Below, piece by piece: positions 16,534 to 22,851 of a stretch of DNA of 36,970 nt (within the stretch, counting starts at the first letter, position 1; each line of letters starts with the position of its first letter). Source of the DNA: a virus; the IMG/VR virus record IMGVR_UViG_3300045993_000257, positions 1-36,970 of that record, one strand, 5' to 3'. The notes beneath the pieces were generated by a model. That model saw only the letters and a list, made by a program, of their open reading frames with translations. It was not told the DNA's origin and searched no databases. The position numbers were made by a program, and so were the translations under genes.

Positions 16534-17958
16534 TCAGACCGCGGGCGCGTCCCCGGAGGGCACGTCGGAGGGCATGTCGACGACGGCAGGCATGTCGGCG
16601 GGCACCGTGGCTGGCACACGCTCAGCGACGGCGCGGCGAGCCTGCTCGGGGGTGAGGCCCAGCAGTTCGAGGCCGACCGAGGTCTCACCCAGCCACGGCT
16701 GCGAGGACAGGATCTTCTGCCCAGCGTCAGCCTTCGCGGCCGGCGACGACCGCACCGGGTCATCCCAGACCGGGCGCAGCCGCAGACGCGGGAGTTCCTT
16801 GCCGTTGAGCATCTCCAGCGCACGGCGAGGGACGGCCGAGAGGTCGGGATTCCAGTCGCGCTGCGCCTGGAGCGCTTCCATGATGAGGTCGTCACGCGAG
16901 ACGAGCAGCGCCTCGGCGCTCGTCGGGTTGGAGTCGCCGATGATGCCCAGCTCGCCGATGGGGATGCCCGTCTCGCCGGAGAACATCTGCGCGAGCATCC
17001 GAAGGTGGGCGTTCTGCGGCTCGGGAGACTGGCCGTTGAACTGCTTCACATCGGCGCGGGCTAGGGCGTCCGAGGGTGCGTCGGGGTCGTCACCGATCGC
17101 CCACACTGCGTCCCATGCAGCCTGCCACGTCGGCTTCGGGGAGCCGTCAGCGTTGCGGAACGCCTCCTCGGTGGCACCCAGCAGCATGTAGCGCGGCAGG
17201 CTGTACGCCTCGCCGTTGACGTCAGCGCGGATCATCGCCGCGAGGGCCTGCATGTGCAGCGACATCACGGTGCGGTTGATGCGCGACGAGCCGAACGGGC
17301 GACCCAGCCGGGGCCGGTAGCGCAGCATGTCCACAGGGACGCCCCACTTGTGCGGCCGACGCTCGACGACCCAGCGCCCGCGGCGGCGGTCCATGATGAC
17401 GTTCAGGTCGGGCAGGTACATCGTCATACCGACCGGCTCGCCGTCGTCGCCGATGTCGGTGATCGACAGGAACGCGCCCATCACGCGGCGGCGAACGTCC
17501 CACAGGCCCGTCGCCACCTCCGCGGAGCGCGCGTGGATGAGCACGGCAGGCTCGCCCGAGGCGGTGTCGCCCTGAGTGGTCACCACGAACGAGGGACCGT
17601 GCAGCAGCGAGGCGTGGATGCCCTGCGAGAGCTCGGACGTCAGCCGGTTGTCGTCGATGATCTTGTCGAGGCCGAGGTTGCCCAAGTTGCGCCCGTTGAG
17701 GTCGTAGAAGCCGTCGAGGTTGCATCGACGGTTCAGCTTGTCGACCGACGACGAGGACCAGCCGAGGACGAACGAGCGGCGGCGCACGACGATCGGCACC
17801 TGATCCGACATCAGCGCCCGCTCGCTGTTCTTCATGTCGTAGAACGCGGTCCGCAGGTTGTTCCGGGTGCGCTTGTGGCGCCACTGGGTCACCAGTTCGT
17901 CGAGAGTGCCCTGCTCGTCGTGGGTCAGGTCGAGGATGGTGATCCGCTCGAGGCTCAT
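16534..17958 (-). CDS. Portal protein
   Basis: 474 aa, ATG overlapping the large-terminase stop (ATGA). SPP1/HK97-like portal features: N-terminal helix, WSSSSVDKLNRRCNLDGF, VPVDMLRYRPRLGRPFGSSR, IPIGELGIIGDSNPTSAEAL and the following long helix, then a Pro/Val/Asp-rich C-terminal tail. It forms the dodecameric DNA gate of the capsid. No MuF-type head protein gene follows it. Confidence 0.92.
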   Translation of the reverse strand: MSLERITILDLTHDEQGTLDELVTQWRHKRTRNNLRTAFYDMKNSERALMSDQVPIVVRRRSFVLGWSSSSVDKLNRRCNLDGFYDLNGRNLGNLGLDKIIDDNRLTSELSQGIHASLLHGPSFVVTTQGDTASGEPAVLIHARSAEVATGLWDVRRRVMGAFLSITDIGDDGEPVGMTMYLPDLNVIMDRRRGRWVVERRPHKWGVPVDMLRYRPRLGRPFGSSRINRTVMSLHMQALAAMIRADVNGEAYSLPRYMLLGATEEAFRNADGSPKPTWQAAWDAVWAIGDDPDAPSDALARADVKQFNGQSPEPQNAHLRMLAQMFSGETGIPIGELGIIGDSNPTSAEALLVSRDDLIMEALQAQRDWNPDLSAVPRRALEMLNGKELPRLRLRPVWDDPVRSSPAAKADAGQKILSSQPWLGETSVGLELLGLTPEQARRAVAERVPATVPADMPAVVDMPSDVPSGDAPAV

Positions 17959-19472
17959 CTGGACACCACCCTCCGTCCTGTTCCGACACGGCCGGGCCGC
18001 GTTGCCTTCGATGCCTGCGCCCCGTACAGGGCCAGGGTTGCCGCTTGGATGGGCGTGATGTCACTCGTCGCGGTGCGGCGGGACCAGACCCACATGCCGG
18101 TGTCGGCGAGGGCGCGCTTGCCAGCCGAGAGCGCAGCGACGTTGAGCTGGCTCTGGTCGATGTGGCGCACGTCGAGCGTGACGACGCCGGACAGCAGCGC
18201 CGAGCAGGTCGAGCCGAGGTCGTTGACCCGGATCGGCTGAACCCGCACACCAGTGCCGGTGAAGAACCACGGCCCGCGAGGCGGGCGGTGCTGCTCGACC
18301 AGTGCCTTGACCGGGCCGGCGACGTCCACGACGACGGTGCGGATGCCCGGGTTGAGCTCGACGAGTGCGCTGACGTAGGGCACCAGCCACGCCACACCCT
18401 TGCCGTGGCTGTTCTGGTCCGCCTCGAGCGCGACGTGCCACGTCCCGTCTGCACGCTGGCCGGCGATCGACACCGACGCCCACGCCAGGTCCGGGCCGAC
18501 CTCCACGCCGAGCGCGAGCCGGTCGGTCGGTGCTGAGTCTGCGTCCTTCGCGGCCTGCCATGCATCCACCGGGATGACGCCCTTGGTCGTGTTGGCCGCC
18601 CAGATGCCCAGCGCCTCACGTCGCCACGAGTCGTCGTCCGGGATGTTCTCACGCATCCTCAGCATCGACTCGACAGGGGTGCGGCGCGGAAACGATGGGT
18701 TGGCCTTCGCCCACTGGTCCCGGTCGTCGAGGTCCGCGTCAGGGTCGGCACCCATCTCCACGTAGAAGATGTCACGCGCCTCGCCGGACAGCGCCCGCAG
18801 ACGCTTGGACGTGAACGCCTCGCCGTTATCGGTCGGTCTGGGTGGGGTGCCGATGAAGAACACCAGCCCGCCGTGCGGGTTCTGGGCCTGGTTCGTCGCC
18901 GGCACCATGTCCTCGAGCGCCTTGATGTCGAGGATCTGCGCCTCGTCGAACACGAGCACGTCGACCGCGTCCATGCCACGGCCGAAGCCTTGAGCGCGGG
19001 CGCCGAACATGATCAGCGACCCGTTGGCGAATGCGATCTCCTGCTCGCCGTTGGCGATGCGGATGCCACCGCCCGGAGGCATGAACGGCCTGACCGACTT
19101 GTGCTTGACCATGCCCTGCATCGAACGGAACGTATTGGTCGTGGTGCGGCCGTGGTGCGAGGTCCACACGATCCGGATGCCCGGCACCTCAATCGCCAGC
19201 GCGATCAGCAGCTTTCCGACCGTGTACGTCTTGCCGACCTGCCGCGGGATACTCCACACGACACCGCCGACCGTCGCCGCGAACTTGCCGTCGCTGCGAC
19301 ACCCGAGCGCGACCGTCGCCGCCCCGCCCTGCCATGGGTCGAAGCGCACACCCATCGCATCCAGGCGCGGCTTGACCCGGTGGAACACCGACGTGGTGAT
19401 CCCGTCCGGGATGACGAGGTGCCGAGCGACCTCAGATAGCCGAGGCGTCGAAAGCGTCGTCGATGGCGCCAT
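17955..19472 (-). CDS. Terminase large subunit
   Basis: 505 aa from ATG 19472, which has GTGAGG upstream; the frame extends to ATG 19499 but that start has no ribosome binding site. ATPase domain: Walker A SIPRQVGKT at 74-82 and Walker B DVLVFDEAQ at 171-179, with a coupling segment (VFFIGTPPRP). C-terminal RNase-H-like nuclease region with acidic residues in LALGVEVGPDLAW and TVVVDVAG. It cuts and pumps DNA through the portal. It overlaps the small subunit by about 40 bases. Confidence 0.95.
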   Translation of the reverse strand: MAPSTTLSTPRLSEVARHLVIPDGITTSVFHRVKPRLDAMGVRFDPWQGGAATVALGCRSDGKFAATVGGVVWSIPRQVGKTYTVGKLLIALAIEVPGIRIVWTSHHGRTTTNTFRSMQGMVKHKSVRPFMPPGGGIRIANGEQEIAFANGSLIMFGARAQGFGRGMDAVDVLVFDEAQILDIKALEDMVPATNQAQNPHGGLVFFIGTPPRPTDNGEAFTSKRLRALSGEARDIFYVEMGADPDADLDDRDQWAKANPSFPRRTPVESMLRMRENIPDDDSWRREALGIWAANTTKGVIPVDAWQAAKDADSAPTDRLALGVEVGPDLAWASVSIAGQRADGTWHVALEADQNSHGKGVAWLVPYVSALVELNPGIRTVVVDVAGPVKALVEQHRPPRGPWFFTGTGVRVQPIRVNDLGSTCSALLSGVVTLDVRHIDQSQLNVAALSAGKRALADTGMWVWSRRTATSDITPIQAATLALYGAQASKATRPGRVGTGRRVVSR

Positions 19473-19725
19473 GCCTGACCTCACCGCGCTCGGCCTCATG
19501 GTCGGCCATGCGGATCAGCCGGTCGAGCTCGCGCAGCTCCTTGTACGCCGACGCGATCGCGTTCGACGACACCTCGCCGTCGTCCAACTTCCGCGCCAGC
19601 GCACGCCGCATTGCGAACAGGACGTCGCGGCCCGAGCCAGTCAGCGCCTCGCTGATGCTCTTGGGCTCGGACTTCGCCCGTGCACCCTTGGGAGCGACGG
19701 ATAGGTGCCCTTTGGTCACTGACAT
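19432..19725 (-). CDS. Putative terminase small subunit
   Basis: 97 aa from ATG 19725 (AGGAGG eleven bases upstream; a GTG at 19737 is in frame but directly abuts the AGGAGG). Basic N-terminus (KGHLSVAPKGARAKSEPK), then helices (DVLFAMRRALARKLDDGEVS, AYKELRELDRLIRMADH). The DNA-binding small terminase is expected just upstream of the large subunit; assignment is by position and helical composition. Confidence 0.72.
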   Translation of the reverse strand: MSVTKGHLSVAPKGARAKSEPKSISEALTGSGRDVLFAMRRALARKLDDGEVSSNAIASAYKELRELDRLIRMADHEAERGEVRHGAIDDAFDASAI

Positions 19726-19806
19726 GGCCTCAGACACCTCCTGGGGGCTGTTTTTCCGTTCGTGGAGAGAGAAACATCGAACCGTGGCATCGGTCCGCGC
19801 TGCGGG

Positions 19807-19832
19807 GGCCTAGGGGTGTCTCCCCTGGGGCC
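19807..19832 (-). terminator. Terminator-like hairpin between HNH gene and small terminase
   Basis: GGCC/GGCC outer stem and AGGGG/CCCCT inner stem around a five-base loop, directly after the HNH stop at 19834. The rest of this 108-base gap (19726-19833) contains a T5 run and no ORF; a cos site could lie here or in a neighbouring gap but no defining feature is visible. Confidence 0.45.
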
Positions 19833-19833
19833 G

Positions 19834-20514
19834 TTACGCCACCTCGACCATGTAGAGCAGTGGATGATCCGGCGCGACCGCGCCGAGCGCGGCTTCGAGT
19901 TCGGCGATGCGGCTCAGGTATGACTGGCGGGCCAACATCTCGGCGGCGTTGTCTCGATGTGTGACGGGCTGGAGGTGGTCCGGGTTCACGCATGCCGTCA
20001 CCGCACATATGTGGTGGGCTGCCTGACTACCTAGCGGCGATCCATGCTTGACCTCTAGGACGACGCGGTGAAGCTGCTTGTGGCCCTTGCCGAACTTCAT
20101 CCGCGGGTAACCACTCTTCAGGTCGGGCCATATCCAGCAGTCGCCGGTGGTGTCGGCTCTCGCCACTAGCGCAGCGAAGAACAGCTCAGGATCGTGGTCC
20201 TCGTACCCGCGTCGAAGTTCACTCCGCGGGTCGAATGTCGGGCGCATGCGGGTCTCCGTCGGCGGCTTCCGCCGTGCGGCATCCGCGCAGGCGTGTGAGC
20301 AGAACCGGCTCTTCGCCTCGTGAGCGCGGAACTCTGCCCGGCACTGCTCGCATGTCGCGATACGGCGGGTCCGCACGACAGGGGGCGGCTTCGGTGGCCG
20401 GTTCGCTCGCCGGCACGGCTGGCATCGCGCCTGGCCTCGCGGCAGGTTGGCGCCGTCCTTGCGCCACATCATCTGTCCGCAGTCAGCGCACGGCAGGTCG
20501 GGTCGTCTCGGCAT
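19834..20514 (-). CDS. HNH endonuclease with zinc motifs
   Basis: 226 aa, GGGAG before ATG 20514. Residues 1-35 carry CADCGQ and CQPCRR, and residues about 54-80 a second treble-clef-like set (CEQCRAEFRAHEAKSRFCSHAC). Residues about 118-190 form an HNH_3 domain: CWIWPDLKSGYPRM, LHRVVLEVKHG, then AHHICAVTACVNPDHLQPVTHRDN with the HH-N-H pattern. A helical C-terminus follows. It may be a homing-type enzyme or assist packaging as HNH proteins next to terminases do; the HNH_3 type favours a free-standing homing enzyme. Confidence 0.85.
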   Translation of the reverse strand: MPRRPDLPCADCGQMMWRKDGANLPRGQARCQPCRRANRPPKPPPVVRTRRIATCEQCRAEFRAHEAKSRFCSHACADAARRKPPTETRMRPTFDPRSELRRGYEDHDPELFFAALVARADTTGDCWIWPDLKSGYPRMKFGKGHKQLHRVVLEVKHGSPLGSQAAHHICAVTACVNPDHLQPVTHRDNAAEMLARQSYLSRIAELEAALGAVAPDHPLLYMVEVA

Positions 20515-20535
20515 GGTGCTGCTCCCTAGGAATGC

Positions 20536-20567
20536 GGAAGGCCCGCACCTAGGGATGCGGGCCTTCC
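20536..20567. terminator. Strong hairpin between early and late regions
   Basis: Perfect 11-bp stem GGAAGGCCCGC (20536-20546) with GCGGGCCTTCC (20557-20567), loop ACCTAGGGAT. It lies in the 95-base gap between two HNH genes, a likely transcription boundary. The segment CCTAGGAATGCGG upstream is nearly repeated in loop and right arm. No U-tract on either strand. Confidence 0.7.
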
Positions 20568-20609
20568 TACCCTTCGAGGATCAGCCGAAGGGCGATTAGT
20601 TTGTGCTGC

Positions 20610-20885
20610 TTAGCTCGGTCGAAGGATGCCCTTAGTCAGTCGCATCGTGGGGATCTCCAGCCGGTCGGACTTGACCCGGTTGCACTTGATCCCGCACACC
20701 GGGCAGGCGACGTTGTGGTGCGCCGGCTGCAGGTTGGTCGGGTCGTCCTCGAGGTCGGGGCGTAGGGCGTAGGGGATCTTGTGGTCGACGGCGTCAGCTC
20801 CGGGGTGACCGCAGAAGCAGACGTCGGACGCGGCGAGGATGCGCTTGTTGCGTGCCTGCTGTGCCCTGGTGTTGGTGCGTGGCAT
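20610..20885 (-). CDS. HNH endonuclease, terminase-associated type
   Basis: 91 aa from ATG 20885 (AAGGGG five bases upstream). Motifs: VCFCGHPGADAVDHKIPYAL (Cys pair then the D-H of the HNH beta strand), then DPTNLQPAHHNVACPVCG with the N and H of the fold and a second zinc pair. Small HNH proteins near terminase genes are known to support specific terminase cutting and packaging. Here another HNH gene lies between it and the terminase. Confidence 0.85.
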   Translation of the reverse strand: MPRTNTRAQQARNKRILAASDVCFCGHPGADAVDHKIPYALRPDLEDDPTNLQPAHHNVACPVCGIKCNRVKSDRLEIPTMRLTKGILRPS

Positions 20886-20964
20886 CACTGCCCCTTCGCG
20901 CTCTGTGCGTCACAGTCCGCGCCCTCGGGCTGCGCCTGCGTGCATGCGCGCCTACCTTGGGAGG

Positions 20965-21177
20965 ATGGCTGTCAAGGTGTTCCTCGGGGTGTTCTCCGCG
21001 ATGGGTGCGTGTCTCGCGCTGTTCTTCCTGGCGTGGGGTGTGGCGCTGTTCATCGACGACGGGTGGCGCACGGCGGTGGGTGTGCTGCTCGCGCTGGCTG
21101 CGGGTGTGTGCGTGGTGACTGCGGCGATCGTGCTGGGTGTCCGGCACCTCACTGCGGCCCGCGAGGTCAGCCCGTAG
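20965..21177 (+). CDS. Small two-helix membrane protein, possibly leaderless
   Basis: 70 aa on the plus strand inside an otherwise leftward region. Two membrane segments, about 4-28 and 36-60, with a short DDGWRT turn. TACCTT at 20953-20958 fits a TANNNT -10 box six bases before the ATG, so the mRNA may start at the ATG; GGGAGG abuts the start codon and is too close to serve as a ribosome binding site. Function unknown; it might be a lysogenically expressed gene. Confidence 0.5.
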   Translation: MAVKVFLGVFSAMGACLALFFLAWGVALFIDDGWRTAVGVLLALAAGVCVVTAAIVLGVRHLTAAREVSP

Positions 21178-21180
21178 CCA

Positions 21181-21387
21181 TCAGCGTCGCGCCGTGGCTG
21201 GTGTGAGCGCGGTCAGTGGTTCGGTCCACAGCGTCTCGAACCCTTGCGCCTCGAGCGCGTGGACGTGGCGCCGGGCGTGGTGTGAGCACAGGACCAGCTC
21301 CATGCTGAGCCCGGGGTGCCACCACTCGGACGTAGCGAGGGCTTCCTTGCCGGCGTCGCAGAGGTGCATCGTGTCGGGTACTTCCAC
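21181..21387 (-). CDS. Small Cys/His protein, DUF7455-like
   Basis: 68 aa, GTG start with GAGAGGCGG upstream. It carries HLCDAG early and LVLCSHHARRHVHALEAQGFE later: one upstream Cys and a C-x-H-H-x-R-x-H cluster like actinobacterial DUF7455 proteins, which probably bind zinc. It is the last gene before the early/late boundary. Family resemblance only. Confidence 0.6.
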   Translation of the reverse strand: MEVPDTMHLCDAGKEALATSEWWHPGLSMELVLCSHHARRHVHALEAQGFETLWTEPLTALTPATARR

Positions 21388-21494
21388 GGTGGCACCGCCT
21401 CTCGGCCGTACGTGTGCCCCGTCTCGTGCTGCTCGCGGCGTGTGCTGTTGGCGTGGTGTGGCTGCGGCGCCGGGACGGGGTGGCTCATGCCAGA

Positions 21495-21536
21495 ACGCCC
21501 CGAGGTCATGTGCCCATCGGGCAGGTCTCGGGGCGT
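21495..21536 (-). terminator. Nested hairpin in a 215-base gap
   Basis: Gap 21388-21602 has no convincing gene. It contains a 10-bp outer stem ACGCCCCGAG (21495-21504) with CTCGGGGCGT (21527-21536), enclosing a 5-bp hairpin TGCCC/GGGCA (21511-21523). It lies downstream of the long early operon. It may terminate that operon or form a structured leader for the next gene. Confidence 0.6.
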
Positions 21537-21602
21537 CTGGGTTTGGGAACGACGAACGTCCCTCGTGTCACAGAGTACACACATTGCATAGCGCGCGTGC
21601 CG

Positions 21603-22460
21603 CTACCCGCGCAAGGTGTCGCGCCTCTTGTGCATGTCGATGGCGTAGACGACGGCGTCTCGGGCGAACAGTCGCTTGCCGTCGCTGGTCGTCTCGCTCG
21701 AGGGCTGCAGTACCCGGCGCGTGACCCACTGGCGCACGGTCGACTGCGCGATGACCTCGCCGTAGGTGCGGTGCATGAACGTGACGACGTCGGCGTCGGT
21801 GAGCCAGCGCCTCGTCTCGGGGTCGTCGAACATCTTGTCTTCCCACCATGACGCCACGGCAACCTCGCCACAGCGGGAGCATGCGGCCCATGCCTGTCCG
21901 TCGTGCGCGCCGTCGTCGGCTTCCCGTGAGCGCACATCCCCCCCGCACACGGTGAGCACGTCGGCCTCCCCGGGCTGCTCGAGCGGGCACCGTCCGATGC
22001 TGATGGACTCGCGCCGGGTGGGGAACGCGATCAGGTGGCACCTGTGGGCCAGGTCGCGGACCTCGTCGCGGCAGTCGTTGGCTGCCTCGTGGCCGCTCAT
22101 CCAGTCGGCGTGGCGTGAGATGAACGCGGCCATGGCGAGCACGTCGGTGCCGAGCGGCAGGGTTGCGCCGTTGGTGATGGGCCGGTCTTCCATGACGACG
22201 CGGCACCACCCGTTGAGCTGGTCCTGTGCGAACCGGCGCAGGCTGAGGGTGCGGTCGATGCGGCGCATGTCGGCGTCGCTGTGGCTGTGGTCGTCGAGGG
22301 TGACCCCGGAGCGTGACGCCCAGCCGGGGGCTTGGGTCTCGCCGGGGCGCAGCATGTGGCGCCAGTCGCGGCGCAGGTTGGTCATGGCTTGGCGGATGTC
22401 GTCGGCGGTGCGCTGGGTCTCGGTGCGGTGCGGGGCGTCGTAGGTGATGGGCTCGCTCAT
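21603..22460 (-). CDS. DNA-binding protein with zinc motif and C-terminal helix-turn-helix
   Basis: 285 aa; GAGGAG six bases before ATG 22460, which overlaps the upstream stop. N-terminal 160 residues are helical. Cysteines at GRCPLEQ, LTVCGGD and AACSRCGE form a probable zinc ribbon (about 180-220). The C-terminus (DADVVTFMHRTYGEVIAQ, STVRQWVTRRVLQ, KRLFARDAVVYAID) matches a MerR/excisionase-type winged HTH. As last gene of the early operon it could be a late-gene regulator; this is inferred. Confidence 0.75.
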   Translation of the reverse strand: MSEPITYDAPHRTETQRTADDIRQAMTNLRRDWRHMLRPGETQAPGWASRSGVTLDDHSHSDADMRRIDRTLSLRRFAQDQLNGWCRVVMEDRPITNGATLPLGTDVLAMAAFISRHADWMSGHEAANDCRDEVRDLAHRCHLIAFPTRRESISIGRCPLEQPGEADVLTVCGGDVRSREADDGAHDGQAWAACSRCGEVAVASWWEDKMFDDPETRRWLTDADVVTFMHRTYGEVIAQSTVRQWVTRRVLQPSSETTSDGKRLFARDAVVYAIDMHKRRDTLRG

Positions 22461-22612
22461 CGGGGCTCCTCGGTGGTGGTGATGGTCAGCACGAATGGGC
22501 CGAGGTAGATGTGGGTGAGGCGGCGCGGCCATGACGGGTGGTGCGACCATGAGGCGCCGAGAAGGAAGCACTTCGGGCTGTTGCGGTTGAAGCGTGCGCT
22601 GTGGCGGGTCAT
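22457..22612 (-). CDS. Small hypothetical protein, 51 aa
   Basis: 51 aa coupled on both sides by ATGA overlaps. Basic, aromatic-rich, with KCFLLGASWSHHPSWPRRL and a hydrophobic TLGPF-like strand (THIYLGPFVLTITT). Unrecognised; reality is supported by double coupling. Confidence 0.65.
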   Translation of the reverse strand: MTRHSARFNRNSPKCFLLGASWSHHPSWPRRLTHIYLGPFVLTITTTEEPR

Positions 22613-22851
22613 GCGGGTTCCTCGTTGTGGGTCTCGCGCTGCTGTGCGGCTCTGTGCGCCTCGTACGCGGCCCGGGGGTCCGAGAGTTCCCACGGCGGGT
22701 CCGCGTCGTCCTGTGGCCCGCTGACGCTCGCCGTAGCCATGTCTGCGGCCCACTGGCTGAGCGCGTCCGCGATGCGCGCCCACTCGGGGTGGCCGTGGGC
22801 GGCGCGGGCGTCGATGATCGCGGCGGCGGCCCGGAGGGTGTCGGGATTCAT
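22609..22851 (-). CDS. Small helical hypothetical protein, 80 aa
   Basis: 80 aa, ATG overlapping the methyltransferase stop (ATGA). Helical N-terminus (DTLRAAAAIIDARAAHG) and acidic, Pro-rich C-terminal half. No family recognised. Confidence 0.7.
   Translation of the reverse strand: MNPDTLRAAAAIIDARAAHGHPEWARIADALSQWAADMATASVSGPQDDADPPWELSDPRAAYEAHRAAQQRETHNEEPA

Noticed and set aside
17222-18652. 476-codon minus-strand ORF overlapping portal and terminase
   Set aside because: Alternate-frame shadow of two clear genes; low-complexity Arg/Ser/Thr content.
21213-21584. 123-codon ORF in the 21388-21602 gap
   Set aside because: N-terminal part (MCVLCDTRDVRRSQ) looks interesting, but it lacks a ribosome binding site, crosses the nested hairpin and overlaps the better-supported 68 aa gene in another frame.
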